Origin: Trochalopteron elliotii | Taxonomy: Eukaryota > Chordata > Aves > Passeriformes > Leiothrichidae | Length of the DNA: 64,000 nucleotides | Direction of reading: 5' to 3' | Assembly (NCBI GenBank): GCA_024734555.1 | Contig: JANPWX010000119.1 | Span: forward strand, 186,616 to 250,615 | Shown: positions 50,140 through 62,004 of the stretch, one piece after another | Layout of the letters: every line of letters begins with the position of its first letter | Position numbering within the stretch: position 1 is the first letter of the stretch | Program-made: the position numbers and the translations under genes | The notes under the pieces: generated by a model | The model's input: the letters and a program-made list of their open reading frames with translations, nothing else | Database searches by the model: none | Told to the model about the DNA's origin: nothing

Positions 50140-51000
50140 TCTTTAAATGGTAATCAAGCTCTGGACTCCTTTTTAATTAGGAGAAGAGTAATGGAAGACA
50201 CTAATTAAAAGCTGTAAGCATCTCCTCAACTAGCAGTTTAACCAATAATGTATTATTTATTAAACACCCTGGCTAGCTGGCACGGCGCTCAGGGGGGTGT
50301 GGATCTTGTAGCAGCAATGACAACCTGATGACACAGTTCCTCCTGACAGGCAGTGCTAATGAGCTTTGGCAGGGATCACTCTGCTCCCAGCCTCAGAGGC
50401 ACCAGCCACAGGCCTGCACTGAGATTTCACCACTCAGGCTTCCCCAAAAGAGACAATATAAAGGAAAATGGGCTCAGGCTGCAAAGGGCCTATGACAAAT
50501 GAAATTGCTGTGAGAAATCACGTGGCACTGTTCCCCAAAAGGCACGGGATGTTTTATGTCCACAATAAGGCTGCTTTATAATGCCACACATCTAAAGGTG
50601 CCTTGCACTAAATGGGAAGCTGACCCACGATGATGAGCTCATGAACATTCAAAGGCAGTGCCCTCTTACTACTCACTTAGCAAGGGTTCTGGGTCAGGAT
50701 GCAGTGTGTGTTAGACAGCTGAGTACCCCGAATAGCTAACAGCCCATCAGCACGAGAAAAGCAGCAGCAGGAAGGAAATATTGTGAGCTGGACTTACACC
50801 TGGTGCAAAAAGAGACCAGAGGACAGTAGAAGGCAGCTGAGTCATGCTGGCTAATAAGCTTACGGATTATGATCCAAACAAATCTCTTGTAGTTTTCCAT
50901 AATTATTACATTTATATGTTTGACCCCATTTTAAATTCATAAAATAAATTGAAAAATACTAACATCAGCTTTAAATCAGTAACAGTATTAGGCCCAGGAT
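50140..51000. promoter_or_regulatory. Possible cluster of conserved regulatory DNA
   Basis: Unique sequence with mixed composition holds homeodomain-type cores (TTTTAATTAGG near 50171, ACTAATTAAAAG near 50200), a CCAATAATGTATTATTTATT run near 50242-50261, and an AP-1/MARE-type site GCTGAGTCATGC near 50837-50848. It has no simple repeats, no recognisable mobile element and no long frame. Such stretches in gene-poor DNA are often enhancers, but this is inferred from appearance only. Confidence 0.2.
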
Positions 51001-52424
51001 TATGACCTTTTCTTTCTATACAGCTACATTCTGTAAAATGAGATCTATTGGTTTCATTTCCCCAGCACAGCATCCAGAAAAGCCTTCAAGTAGAATTATT
51101 GCTTCTATTAAAACGTGTACCATCTTCTAACTCTTCCCGTTTTCTCAGTTTAATATGAAACAATTGAGAGTTATATCAATACATTAGAAAAGAATTATCT
51201 TTATCAGCATCCTCAGAAGTCGTGATTAATGTAACAATCTCTTTCCTCTAACTGAAGATACCACAGGAGGTACTAGTCCTTCTTGAACAATTATGTAATT
51301 TAAGCTTTGTAGAGTACACATTTTTGGAAAATGGTCAATAACTCCTGGTTAAGTAAAAGCATTCCTATCAATTAATACAAGTTTCTAAGTAAACTTACAC
51401 ATAAAACAAAAACCACAACAGACTTGGATTTTAAAGGCACCTGCTTACAACAGTATATTACGAAAATCTGATTTATCACACTATTAATAGAATACTAACA
51501 TATTCTATTAAACCTACCCTGATGAATACTGTGGGACCAATTTCCTCCCTCACTGAAGCAGATGCAGGATATCATCCATACATATGCACCCACAGAGATG
51601 CTGCTCCTGCACCACAGCAACTGCTTCATCACATTGGAAAGTAGGGCCAGAATAACATGAACAACAAAGCAGGTCTCCAGAGGTGCTGCCTGCAGCCTGT
51701 TAAGTCGCCCATATAGAAGCTTCTCACCTAAAGGGCACAATGTGAGAAACCACTGAGGCAGGATTTTCTCACTTCTTGCACCCCAGAAGTCCTGTTCACA
51801 TAATGCTGGGCTCCCAAGCGTGTATGATTCCACAAAACAACTTTCACAGACTGAAGGGAAACCTTTCAGCCTTCTAACAACATCCAAAGAAGTTTAGAGC
51901 CTACTGACGTCCATGCAAATCAAGAGAAAATGTTGGTAGGTAGACCTGGTGTGGCTCATTTTCAGTTTTGAGAACTGGGCCAAAATTGAGAAAGCTCTTT
52001 AGTTTTTGTACTGAGCCTCTGTGAATGATGTGAATTATATCTGTGATGTATCATCTATGTACATATGTGTGTGGATAGTGCAAGTATACTCATGTGTGTG
52101 GGAATGGCAGTGTTAAAAAGAAAATAAATAACCCTGTCTAACTGAACTTTCTTTGTATTTAGCAAGGGACGTTTTCCTCTGATATGTGTGTGAGAGGTTG
52201 AATGGAAAGTCAGTGTTATTAGATTTTATGCTTTTCTAGAGACATTGTCATCTGAGCCTAATAACTTTGTTTCCCTTCTACTCTCTTCAGGGGAATAAAT
52301 GGATATTTAAAGTTTGGTGGAATTTTTGTGCTGGGGGACTTGGTTATTTGGTATAAATGGGGTTCATTTCCACCCCTCCCCCTTTCCTCCTGATTCTTTT
52401 CTGTTCTGTACGTTTTCCAATTAG
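51001..52424. other. Non-coding stretch
   Basis: No gene is supported. The longest frame, 130 codons on the minus strand (51495-51887), is cysteine- and serine-containing but matches no family I know. A TG/CATG-rich run occurs near 52050-52105. Confidence 0.5.
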
Positions 52425-52560
52425 GAACCCCAGTGACAGAAATCAAGTGCCCAATTACCAGCCTGAGGCTAAACTACAGCAGCAGCTGAATTCCAATTTT
52501 AAAAATCTGATTGAAGAATGTGGGACTTTATCTATGTGCCAACGTATGTGCAACAGGAAG
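52425..52560 (+). other. Weak exon candidate, unknown product
   Basis: A long pyrimidine tract (about 52369-52420) ends in a good splice acceptor, CCAATTAG, at 52417-52424. After it only one frame stays open, and its peptide looks protein-like and hydrophilic, with YQPEAKLQQQLNSNFKNLIE and then CGTLSMCQRMCNRK. Possible donors are GTATGT at 52544 (exon of 119 bases) or the weaker GTTTTC at 52561 (136 bases). No family is recognised, no partner exon was found, and the open part is only about 45 codons, so chance remains likely. A stretch with CAG CAG CAG gives the three glutamines. Confidence 0.15.
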
Positions 52561-53038
52561 GTTTTCTTCTTTCCTCCCTTGGCCCTATGAGCAGAGAATC
52601 CACAAAAATACCAAAATGAGATCATATCAGCTGATAAGAAAACCCACAAAAAAAGAAACTATGTGTCTGTATAAGTGCAGCAGTACCTCTGAGTCACATT
52701 TCCTGTGATGAGCCATATAATGTCCCAGTTCCAGAGTCCCTTCTTGTGTACAGGCAATGTGCCTGTGCTCCTGGGAGTGCACACAATGTCTGTGTGCCAG
52801 ACTGAGGGGATGCTGCACCTGAGGTCCTTCACACTGCCCTTCTTTCGCATTAGAGGCCTCTATTTGGGATTTTTTCGCAGCCTCCTGTAGTTAAAGCATC
52901 ACTAGCTTCTCATTTCCCCTTATGCAGTCCCAGGTGGCATGTCCCATTAATTTGATGTGTCTCTGGATGAGGCTGTTGTACCTCACTTTGTTATACTGTG
53001 CTAACAGAGGGAAGGCAACTTCCTGGGACTAGAAACTC

Positions 53039-53071
53039 TTTCTCTTACACTGTTTACTGCAGCAGACAGTG
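53039..53071 (+). repeat. 33-base direct repeat, left copy, bounding telomere-like mosaic
   Basis: This copy and the one at 53869-53901 match at 31 of 33 bases and are offset by exactly 830 bases. Both end in ACTGCAGCAGACAGTG. They bracket the mosaic of telomere-type blocks and modules. A repeat this long is not a usual retroelement target-site duplication; it suggests the whole block is a tandem or segmental duplication, or that the array once had a longer repeating unit. Confidence 0.9.
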
Positions 53072-53078
53072 CCACACT

Positions 53079-53140
53079 GGCCTTGGCAGGCATTTGCAGC
53101 TGCAGTGTCCCTGGAGTTCTCCTGGGATTTGTGGTTTTCT
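53079..53140 (+). repeat. Module copy 1 (partial) of subtelomere-like array
   Basis: This is the 3' half of a module repeated four times. It includes GCAGCTGCAGTGTCCCTGGA and ends in GTGGTTTTCTGAACCC, running directly into telomere-type sequence. The 5' half, which begins GGTGCCAAGCAGAAAG in other copies, is absent here. Confidence 0.85.
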
Positions 53141-53180
53141 GAACCCAAACCCAACCCTAATCCTAACCCAAACCCTAACC
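53138..53180 (+). repeat. Telomere-type CCCTAA block 1
   Basis: About 40 bases of degenerate CCCTAA/CCCAAA units. It reads as the C-rich strand of the vertebrate telomere repeat TTAGGG. Several units are altered (CCCAAA, TCCTAA), showing decay since insertion. Confidence 0.9.
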
Positions 53181-53217
53181 GTCAGCGGAGCAGCTACAGC
53201 AGCCTTGGGCTCAATTT

Positions 53218-53335
53218 GGTGCCAAGCAGAAAGACGTGGAGGGAGACATCTTGTGGCAGTCCTGTGTTCCCCTTGGCATGGCATCTGTAACTGCAGTGTG
53301 CTTGGGGCTCTGGGCCTCATGGTTTTCTGAACCTG
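53218..53335 (+). repeat. Module copy 2 of subtelomere-like array
   Basis: A full module: GGTGCCAAGCAGAAAG, then GTGGAGGGAG, GTGGCAGTCCTGTGTTCCCC and a final TGGTTTTCTGAACC that runs into the next CCCTAA block. It differs from copy 3 by scattered substitutions and a 3-base length change. Confidence 0.88.
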
Positions 53336-53564
53336 AACCCTAAACCTAACCCTAACTCTAGGGCCTCACTCTAACCCTAGCATGAAGGCCCAAGCCGAAT
53401 CCTAACCCTAAGACCTAACCCTAACCGTAACTCTAGGGCCTCACGCTAACCCTAACACTAAGGCCTAACCCAAATCCTAACCCTAAGACCTAACCCTAAG
53501 ACCTAACCCTAAGGCCTCACTCTAAGCCTAAGCCCTCACCTTAACCCTGACCCTAACCCTAGCT
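53331..53564 (+). repeat. Telomere-type CCCTAA block 2, with higher-order units
   Basis: About 230 bases built from CCCTAA interspersed with variants such as AGACCTAACCCTAA (near 53411, 53487 and 53501) and AGGCCTCAC...TAACCC segments. The variant runs recur, giving a loose higher-order period superimposed on the hexamer. The G-rich complement (minus strand) has many TTAGGG-like runs able to form G-quadruplexes. Long open frames in this region reflect repeat composition. Confidence 0.92.
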
Positions 53565-53582
53565 GGAGCAGTAACAGCAGCT

Positions 53583-53697
53583 GGTGCCAAGCAGAAAGGA
53601 GTGGAGGGAGCCATGTTGTTGTGGCAGTCCTGTGTTCCCCTTGACAGGCCTTTTGTAGCTGCAGTGTCCCTGGAGCTCTGGGCTTTGTGCTTTTCTG
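53583..53697 (+). repeat. Module copy 3 of subtelomere-like array
   Basis: Full module with the same order as copy 2, from GGTGCCAAGCAGAAAG to GCTTTTCTGAA, again ending at the start of a CCCTAA block. Copies 2 and 3 begin 365 bases apart because of the long telomere-type block between them. Confidence 0.9.
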
Positions 53698-53729
53698 AAC
53701 CCTAACCCTAAGTGTAACCCTAAACCTAG
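53696..53729 (+). repeat. Telomere-type CCCTAA block 3
   Basis: About 33 bases, two perfect CCCTAA units followed by decayed ones (AGTGTAACCCTAAACC). It is followed by a short unique spacer before module copy 4. Confidence 0.9.
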
Positions 53730-53762
53730 GCAGAGCAGGAAAAGGCACATGGGGGTGAGGCT

Positions 53763-53873
53763 GGTGCCAAGCAGAAAGGTGTGGAGGGTGCCATGCTGTG
53801 GCAGTCCTGTGTTTCCCTAGGCAGGCCTTCTGCAGCTGCAGTGTCCCTGGAGCTCTGGGCTTTGTGGTTTTCT
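53763..53873 (+). repeat. Module copy 4, not followed by telomere block
   Basis: This copy runs from GGTGCCAAGCAGAAAG to GTGGTTTTC. Where the other copies continue into TGAACCCTAA, this one passes directly into the right-hand 33-base direct repeat, marking the right boundary of the array. Confidence 0.9.
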
Positions 53874-53901
53874 TTTACACTCTTTACTGCAGCAGACAGT
53901 G
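53869..53901 (+). repeat. 33-base direct repeat, right copy
   Basis: Partner of 53039-53071 (31 of 33 bases identical). It overlaps the last bases of module copy 4, so the module and this repeat were probably joined in an ancestral repeating unit. Confidence 0.9.
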
Positions 53902-56900
53902 TCTCCAGCTACTCCCTACCCTGAGTATTTCTGAATCTTGTGCTGGTTACAGTGTTTGTTTTAAAAAACTTTAAAAATTTAGTTTAGTCCTCATCACTAG
54001 GCTTAATAGTGCATGAGGCTTACATGCCAGTACAAAATATTTCTTGTTAGTGATGTGTGAGCCCATTTAAACTAAAGCTAAAAGCCTCTGTGAGTCTGTG
54101 AATTTGAAAGTTCTATTTCCAAGTAAATATCCTTGCTTAGAGCTCCAGTTGGAAGAGAATGCTGGGAAAGAATCAGAGAAAGGGGAAATAACACAAGGAA
54201 AACAGGTTTTTAAAGCTGAGTTAGAGAGAAAAGACTTGAGAAAAAAACATTACAAAGCTGTTTTCACACCATACAAAAAGACTTTCTGAAGAGTTTTATA
54301 GGGAACTCAACTTGCTGAGCACCATTGTGGTCTTTAAAATGGGAAATGGAGGGTCAAAAGTAGGGTTTGGGGTTGTTTTGTTTTTTGTTTTTTTTTAATT
54401 TTCTCCAAACCTTTTGAAAAGATAGAAAGTTCCAGAAAGAGAGAGAAATAGGTCACAACATTTGTGATCAAGTGCTGAGAGAATAGCCCTTTTCCAAATT
54501 GTCTTTTCAGATCTATCTTGCTATTAGAGTGCTATTTATCAGAAGCTTTAACTAATCTTGAAACCTAAATACTTTTCTCACAAACAAAAGTTTGGAAACT
54601 TACACCATTTATGGAAGGTAACCCAAACCAGTGCTTACTGAATACCTTTGCAATTAGATGTAATTCTAGCCTAAAAAAATTCTGCATATGCTGAGTCTGT
54701 TAAGGATGACATTTTATTAGAGGCAGTCATAGCTACTTGGCCAGATGCTTGCAAGTATACTGTGAAATAAATATAATCAATATTTATATCATCAATCAAG
54801 GAGCGATCAATGACAGGAACATGACCTTCACCTCTCCTGGTGAAGAACTCTGAAAAGGCAACAACTGTCATCTGTAGTCTTGAGTTTGACAAAGTATTTC
54901 TTAGACATAAACTGTAACTGCACTCCCAGTATCAGCCCTACAAGGACCTTCTCCCATGGCTCCTGCATAGGGAGGTTTGCTGAGGCTTTCCATGGCCATT
55001 GCCATTACACACTCCAGTGCTTGCTTTAGCACAAGCCACTCAAACCCCTGGTGCAGAAGACTGCAATTTCACATTTCACTGCAGAGGACAGGGACAATGG
55101 CAGGCTGGACAGGGACCCTACAAGATCATAATGACAACCAAAGATGAGCAAGACAAGGAGCAACTGTAGGAAACACATTACTATTCACAGGAGCCTTTTG
55201 CCTGCATTAATTTAGACATGTACTGAATCAGGAGGCTCCAGCATGATAAGGGCAGAATCAATGGAAACTACTTTTTCCTTTAAAATTAAACTATTGTTGC
55301 TTTAAAAGGCAGATCTATTTTTAATCTTGTCCACTCAGTTCTATTAACAGACAACAGGATACAGGGCAGTTCTATATGGCTCAAAATGTTCAATATCAGA
55401 TGCAGATTGCAGATTCATGGATTGAGTTATTGGGCAGGGCAGGAGGGTTATTTCTCTTAGTCATAATGTAAATGTAAAGAAGACAATCTAGTAGCATTTG
55501 GGGAGGGGAAAAAAAAGGAGAAAAAACAAGAAGGAGTAATTGGGGTCACATCCACTGAGCACAGAGGCTTTTCCAGAACAGCATCCAAGTGAGTCACAGG
55601 CAGCATGAGTGAAAAGAGGAGGGGGGGGGGCAAGTGATAAAGTAGAACTCATGTGGCCTTTTTAAGCTTTTCTGGCAGAACAAGAAAAGTAATTACACAC
55701 TGTCTCAGCAAACATCCGTGGCACCACCTGGTGTATTCTCAGAGAAATCCCAAGAAGGGATTTTTCATCTTAACCTTGATAAGTGCTGTGCTGGTACCAA
55801 CTCCTTGCATTATACGCAATTTTGAGAAGGAATCAGCCTGGGAGCACTGAGTGAAACACAGACCCTCTGAGATATGCAAGTGCTGGAAGTCAGCTGGAGA
55901 GTGCCTGGGAAACAAGAGCTCCAAATGAGAAGGAAAGGAAAAAGCCTGCTAAAAGTGATTCTGCCACCATGAAGTCATAAACATATAAAATCCCCTGGAG
56001 CCTGGAAAAGAGAAGGTGATGATGAATGTCTCTGGTGTCTCAGCCTGTGCCATCATTCCTAAGGCAATGCTGGGCCTTGTTTCTGGCTGTGTGTGGCACA
56101 GCTTCCTCCTTGCTTTGCCTGCCACCTTCCCCAAAACTGGCATGCTTTTATCCACAAGGATTCAAGAACCTCCTAAATGGAGTCCAAAATGCATTAATTG
56201 CTCTAGCAAGTAATTAGAGTTCCTGAATTCCTGAACTGCTGCTACTACCAAAAGTAACTAACCCATAAATAAATTTCCTGAGCTCTTTGTGCTGGGTCTT
56301 AGCCCATGAAAAAAAATTTGCCATCCTAATTACCCTGACTGGGACATCAGTCTAAAGACACTCCTGCTTCCTCACATCATCAAACAAGTCAGCAGTTGGT
56401 CTGTAAAGGCTGATTCCTGTGTAATAATCTTGTAGTGAGATTTCTTTGGACTGAATGGGTATGGTGGCATCAAGAGAGTTGAAATTAGCACACAGTCCAT
56501 TCCTTATATCAGAGATATCCCATTTTAAGCCTCAAGAAACTGACTGGCTTCTGTGTCTGAGACATGCACATGTGCATATGCAGACATAAATACATGTGTA
56601 TATATAAAAAAGTATTTCTTTAAATATGTGTATTGGTGAACAGATGAATTTGTGAATCAGGTCACTTGGATGTTTGCCAGCTTGAATAGTTTTGGCAGGA
56701 TTCTCAGGCTTGAAAACAAACAGTAGTGCCTTATTAGAACTCCAGCAGACACTGTATTGCAAACACTTGAATGAGTTTTTGCACATGCATAAGATTGAAA
56801 TATAGTGTTTTGTAACAAAATGCCAAATTACCAAAGAGGTATTTGAAATGATTTCACCGATTTATGAAGTAAAGCATCCATTTTTCATCCTCAAATTTTA

Positions 56901-59900
56901 TTTCAGGTCCGAAACGAAAGAAATAAAATAAAAATACTGCAAGTTAGACATTGGGAAGAGATGTTACAGAAAGAGTAAAAAGAGAATTTTCCTGATGGAT
57001 TCCTTAATCATGTACAAGTCACTGGTGAACAATAAAATACATTGAAGATTGCTGCAGAAATTAGGTCTTGACCTGAGTTGTTGAAAAATAGTTCAAAGCA
57101 AATTGAAAACATAAATGGATTTGTGTGGGGGGGTCCAAATATATTTCAGAATAATGAAGACAAAGCCTATGTCATACCAAAGGCTAACACTAAAATTAAT
57201 GTTACCACCTCTATAAAAATAGATAAATTGCTTCACATCTAGAATGTTGTATCTAATGTATGATATAATGCCACAAGAGACTAACATACACAAAACTCCC
57301 CTCTTTTCAGCCTAAATGATGTTCAGGTCATTATGACACCTGGCAACCAAATCCGAGAATTCAGAGGTAAAATTGGCATCCTGTGCTTTATCTTTTGTAC
57401 TTGGAACCTTAAGAGTATGTAGAGAAACTATGGGATGAGCTTACCTAAACACTGCATTACGTGCTGAACATGATTTAATTCACTTTGATACTTTTTTTTA
57501 TAGTCCTACAGATGTACCTGCCCAAAGTCTCCCCTCACACTAGCATATGCATGTAATTGCTCTCCTTAGATTGCTGAATATCTCCAGTTTGAGTGGACTG
57601 AGGTCAGAATTGGATTCACAGAAGTTATTTGGATTGTACTTTATTTGAAACTAAAGCATAAACAGAATTATCCACAGTCTCTGTGCTTTTGACTTGTCAG
57701 AAAACAAAATCAGTATTTGTGCTTGATGAACACTGCTACTATCTCAACCAATCAGTTGAATGAATTGATAGTGGGGTTTTTCTGCGGGCTCATTTTTTTT
57801 TTCTTTATCCTCAAATCAGTTACTTCTAAATGAAATTAGCACATATGAAAGGTGATAGGTTCATAGTTATGGGATCAAAACAGGACTCAAATTTAGCTCT
57901 ATGCTATGGGTAGAGGGAAGGCAGCAGCACTGCCCTCCCCACAGACTCTGCTCTGAATTGCATTTCTTAGTGTGTTAATTTGCTGTATTTTTACACCCAC
58001 ATTAATATTCACAGTGGGTGAAAAGTAGAAACACATTTTTAATGAGAATTATTAAATAAATGCTATCCTGTCCATGGTCTGCAAAGGTTGAGTGCTACTG
58101 TAATCCTTCACTTTACATGGCAACATCATTTATGATTCCTGGGCATGCACCAGACTCAGGCTGGCATCTAAGTCCTCAATCCACCCATCACTTTGCAGGT
58201 GCTTCAGCCCCCAGCATCTCTTTATTTCAGTCATGAAAACACTTGTCTACAGAGCAATCACTCATCCTTAGACTGACATTGCTGCATCAAGCAATTTATA
58301 TAAGCCAATGCTGTAATGACATTTCTCAGACTTGTATCTTATGGGTATTTCTTTTTTGGAATTTGTGAGGGATAGAGAGGACTAAGCTGGGTGGTTAAAT
58401 TATTAAACTGTCCTCTGAATACTCATCTTTCCAAAATGCCTTAAACAACATTTTAATCAATACAAAACTAAGCTGGTTTCAACTGCAATAAAATTCCCAG
58501 GGGCAGTAGCTATCCCTGTGCAAAGCTTCCTTTCGAAGCTGAATATGCTGGTTGTTAATGGAATGATTCTCCAGAAAACATGCAATCCTCCTTTGTTCAT
58601 CATTTTGGTACATTTCCCTTTTGGTGCATTATCTTCTTTAATAGTAAGAGATGCAAAATAAAGCACCTTGGACATGTGTCCTGGACATCACATTGTGCAG
58701 CAGAGCCTAAGGGACCAAGGTATGGCACAGTTTGCATTGGGAAGCAGAGCTGCCTCTCCTGGATCAGGGATGGTGTGCCTCAGCACAAACCTTGCTCTTT
58801 GCAAGGAATTTAGCCTTTTGCTACCCCTTTCAAAAGCAAACACCAGCCTGCCCTTAAAAACAGATTCAGGAGACTAAAATACCAAAAGAAGAGCCAAACC
58901 AAAAACCCCAATGTGGCCGGTAGTTTTCATTCTCTTACACCTCACAGGGAAGTCACTTGGGTTTAGGCATGGCAGAGATGTGTGAAGGCAAGGCCACTCT
59001 TACTCTTTGCCTCTTCAAGGGCAGAGAGTTCAGGCTCTTATTCCTCTCTCACATTAATTTTGTTTCATCTGCATCTTCCCTGATTTACATTGAAAAACAG
59101 AAGTTGAATTAGGTTCCTTCAGTGCTACTGATGAATACTCCAGTAAAAAAAATTCTGCTTGTGTCATGCCCAAATGAAAAGCAAGATCAGTATCTCTTTT
59201 GGAATAATCAAAACTGGAATAGGGAATAAGGACTGGGTTCATAATAAAGCTTTTAAAATACAAGCTGCCTTTAAGTCCTATTGAACTCTAATTCTAAATG
59301 CCAGGGCCTTACTGCATGAAGGCAGTCTGCACCCACAACAGGCAGTCAAGTAGAAAACAGGATTTTCCTGCTGTCCCCATTACTCTCTTACACATTTCTC
59401 TATTACTGGACATATTTCCTTCCTCTCCCCATGATTTTTGCTGTTTCATTCTTGTACCATCCTCTCCTCTTTTCATTTTTTGTATAATGTAAAGCTGTTC
59501 CTGTCCCACTAGAGGCTCTGGCCCTTGTGCCTGTGAATTTCTTCTCTCTTCTAGTACAAAGAGCTGTAAATTTTAACAGGCAAAACATAACCAGACTGTT
59601 TATTCCCCCTGTTTCTCTCTGCTTTTATAGAACTGGAGGCAGCAGGAAAAAAACAGAGGGCTTTCATCCTTTGCATCATTTGGCCAGCCAGTCCCACAAG
59701 ATCCTACAAGGAGAGTTTCATATCCCTGTTACAGACACCCTACTCTTCTGAAGACAGAGGTGCTGATGTAATACAGACTGGTCATCAAGTGGCACCCATA
59801 TATTCTTTTTGTTTGGTACATTCTATTGAACTGGGTGGACCCATAGGGACCTACCTGAGCCATGTTTTTACATATTTCAGGCAAAAAGTCTAGCACAACT

Positions 59901-61977
59901 TTCTGGGATTCATACTTCTGAAAATGTGGATGGCTTTGGCTTTTACTCAGGCTACTCAAAGCACACAATAGTAAATTAAAACCATAGTGATTGTTGTGAG
60001 CATTATTTCATTGTAGCCAAGGATCATATCTGCCCTCTATTAATAATTAACCCACTACTGAAATCCTCAAGGTGAAGATCCAGTGATCTTCAGCCAGGCA
60101 AGTGATCATCAGATGGAGGAAGATATTTGTACCATTATCCTGACGGAAATAAATCTTTCTTTGAAATATTAACTTGATGTGGCTCACAATGCAACAGATT
60201 CACACTGACTCAGCTCATAGTTAATAGATTTATCCCAACAGTAACAGGTGCCAGAAGAACAGGGAAAACATTAACCAAGTGATTTTAAAAATAAATAAGG
60301 CTTTGAGTTTCAATCGTGCTAAAAGGCCTTTAATTCACACATTCCTGCCCTCTCCACCTTCAGTACTGCTGAGTTCATAGAACTACCTCATACAAACTTT
60401 AAGCATACAATAAATATTTTTAAAAAACTCTGCAGGGAATAATGTTTGTTCTGTCTATGCTTCACAGATTGTTTTGTGGCATCTACAAATAACGAATGAT
60501 TAGAGCACAAACAAAAAAAATAATTGACTTTAAGGCATAAACAGCTGCATTTAATTCTGGAGGAGTGCCCAGAATTGCTGCTTTGAAATCCCTCAATTTT
60601 TTCCACGATAAATATGTTACAGAATCATGAAACAAAGTCTGCAAATAAATTATTCCTACTTATCTCCTGTGTGTCATTCTCTCTCGCATGTTTATTCTGC
60701 CCTGTTAGTTTGACATTGTTTCCTAGGTGCAGTACTGTATCACTTGTTTTATGAAATAATTACAGCTGGAAATAAGCTCTGTAAACCTGATTTCCATCCT
60801 TCTAAAACCTCCATAAATCCATAACAGCCTAAGCACTTCTGATTTTCATCTGTGGCCACAGAAGACATTTTCTACCACACTGGATTTGGGCACAAAGCCT
60901 CTAATCTGATAACTCAGGTATACCAAGTTATATATTCTGTGACAATAATCCAAGTGGCCCTCAGATTCCTTGCCTCATGTGTTTAGATCCTTGAAGTTTT
61001 CATACAAGCTGCTGTGTTGGAAGAATAACTGGCTCTATCTGGTTTTCACAGGCTTTTTTAAAAGCTGAAAAAGGAGAGAACTTAATATCTAATATATTGC
61101 TACAGCCTCTACTGTAAACTTTTACTAAAATTAAATTAGATGATACAAGTAAAGGTCAAAATTGAAATGGAGTCAATAAAAATCATTAGATTAACAGTGA
61201 TCCTGAACTGAATCACCATCTAGCTGAGTCACCAAATTAATACAGCCACTCACCAAATAAAATGATTGTACAGCGCCATCAGACCTTAAAAAACTGCAAA
61301 TACTCTCCTATAGAATTTAAGGAGGAAGTGTCCATTTAAAACCATCCCAATGACATCACCCTACTTACAGCAATCAGCCCAATCAGTTAAACCTCTTTGA
61401 ATCTAAAAAAAGCCTGTTTTCTGCCTCAAAGGATGCATAAAATCCTGGAGTTCCCACACAGTTAGCAGCTAGCTGATTACTAGCTATCTGGCATACTGAA
61501 TTTTGATACAATTTCTGTCATAATCGTGACATTAATTATTTTAATGACACTTTCTCTGTCCTCAGGATGGCCACATTATTTATTTGAGGTTTAGGTATAA
61601 GAAAAAGAAAAATGATCATAGCAAGTTTGAGGTAATGACAGGAAAATGCACAGTGGGCTCACCCATCACACACCAAATCCATCTCACTGAGAGAGGTGCT
61701 CAGTCTGCCTTCACCTGCCATCACAAACAGACTTGGACAACTACTAAAAAGTGTATTTATGCATCTCTCTGTAACAGTTTTAATTTGATAGTAACCTTAA
61801 AAGAGTAGTAATTTAAATGAATTCTTCATATTCTTAAAATTATAAAAAATTATAAAAAACCTTACATATCTTGGTGGATTAGGCTTTAATATTCCTAGAA
61901 GCTCACATGTATCCTAACCACTGAGCATTCAGTGGGCACCTTAAATACAGAGATCTAATCTAGAACCAGACTGAGTC
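53902..61977. other. AT-rich non-coding stretch
   Basis: No gene is supported; frames are at most 100 codons (56532-56834, minus) with no domain. Small simple-sequence features include a 10-base G run at 55621-55630 and T tracts near 54389-54397 and 57793-57802. No CR1 tail, LTR, tRNA or CpG island is recognised. Confidence 0.55.
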
Positions 61978-62004
61978 AAAACCAAAACCAAAACCAAACC
62001 AAAC
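61978..62004. repeat. Short ACCAAA tract
   Basis: About 27 bases of irregular ACCAAA/CCAAA units, a minor simple repeat similar in composition to the CAAA-rich tract at 37998-38076. Confidence 0.85.

Noticed and set aside
53054..53320. Frames with NPNPNP repeats in the telomere-like block
   Set aside because: The dipeptide repeat is the translation of CCCTAA-type sequence.
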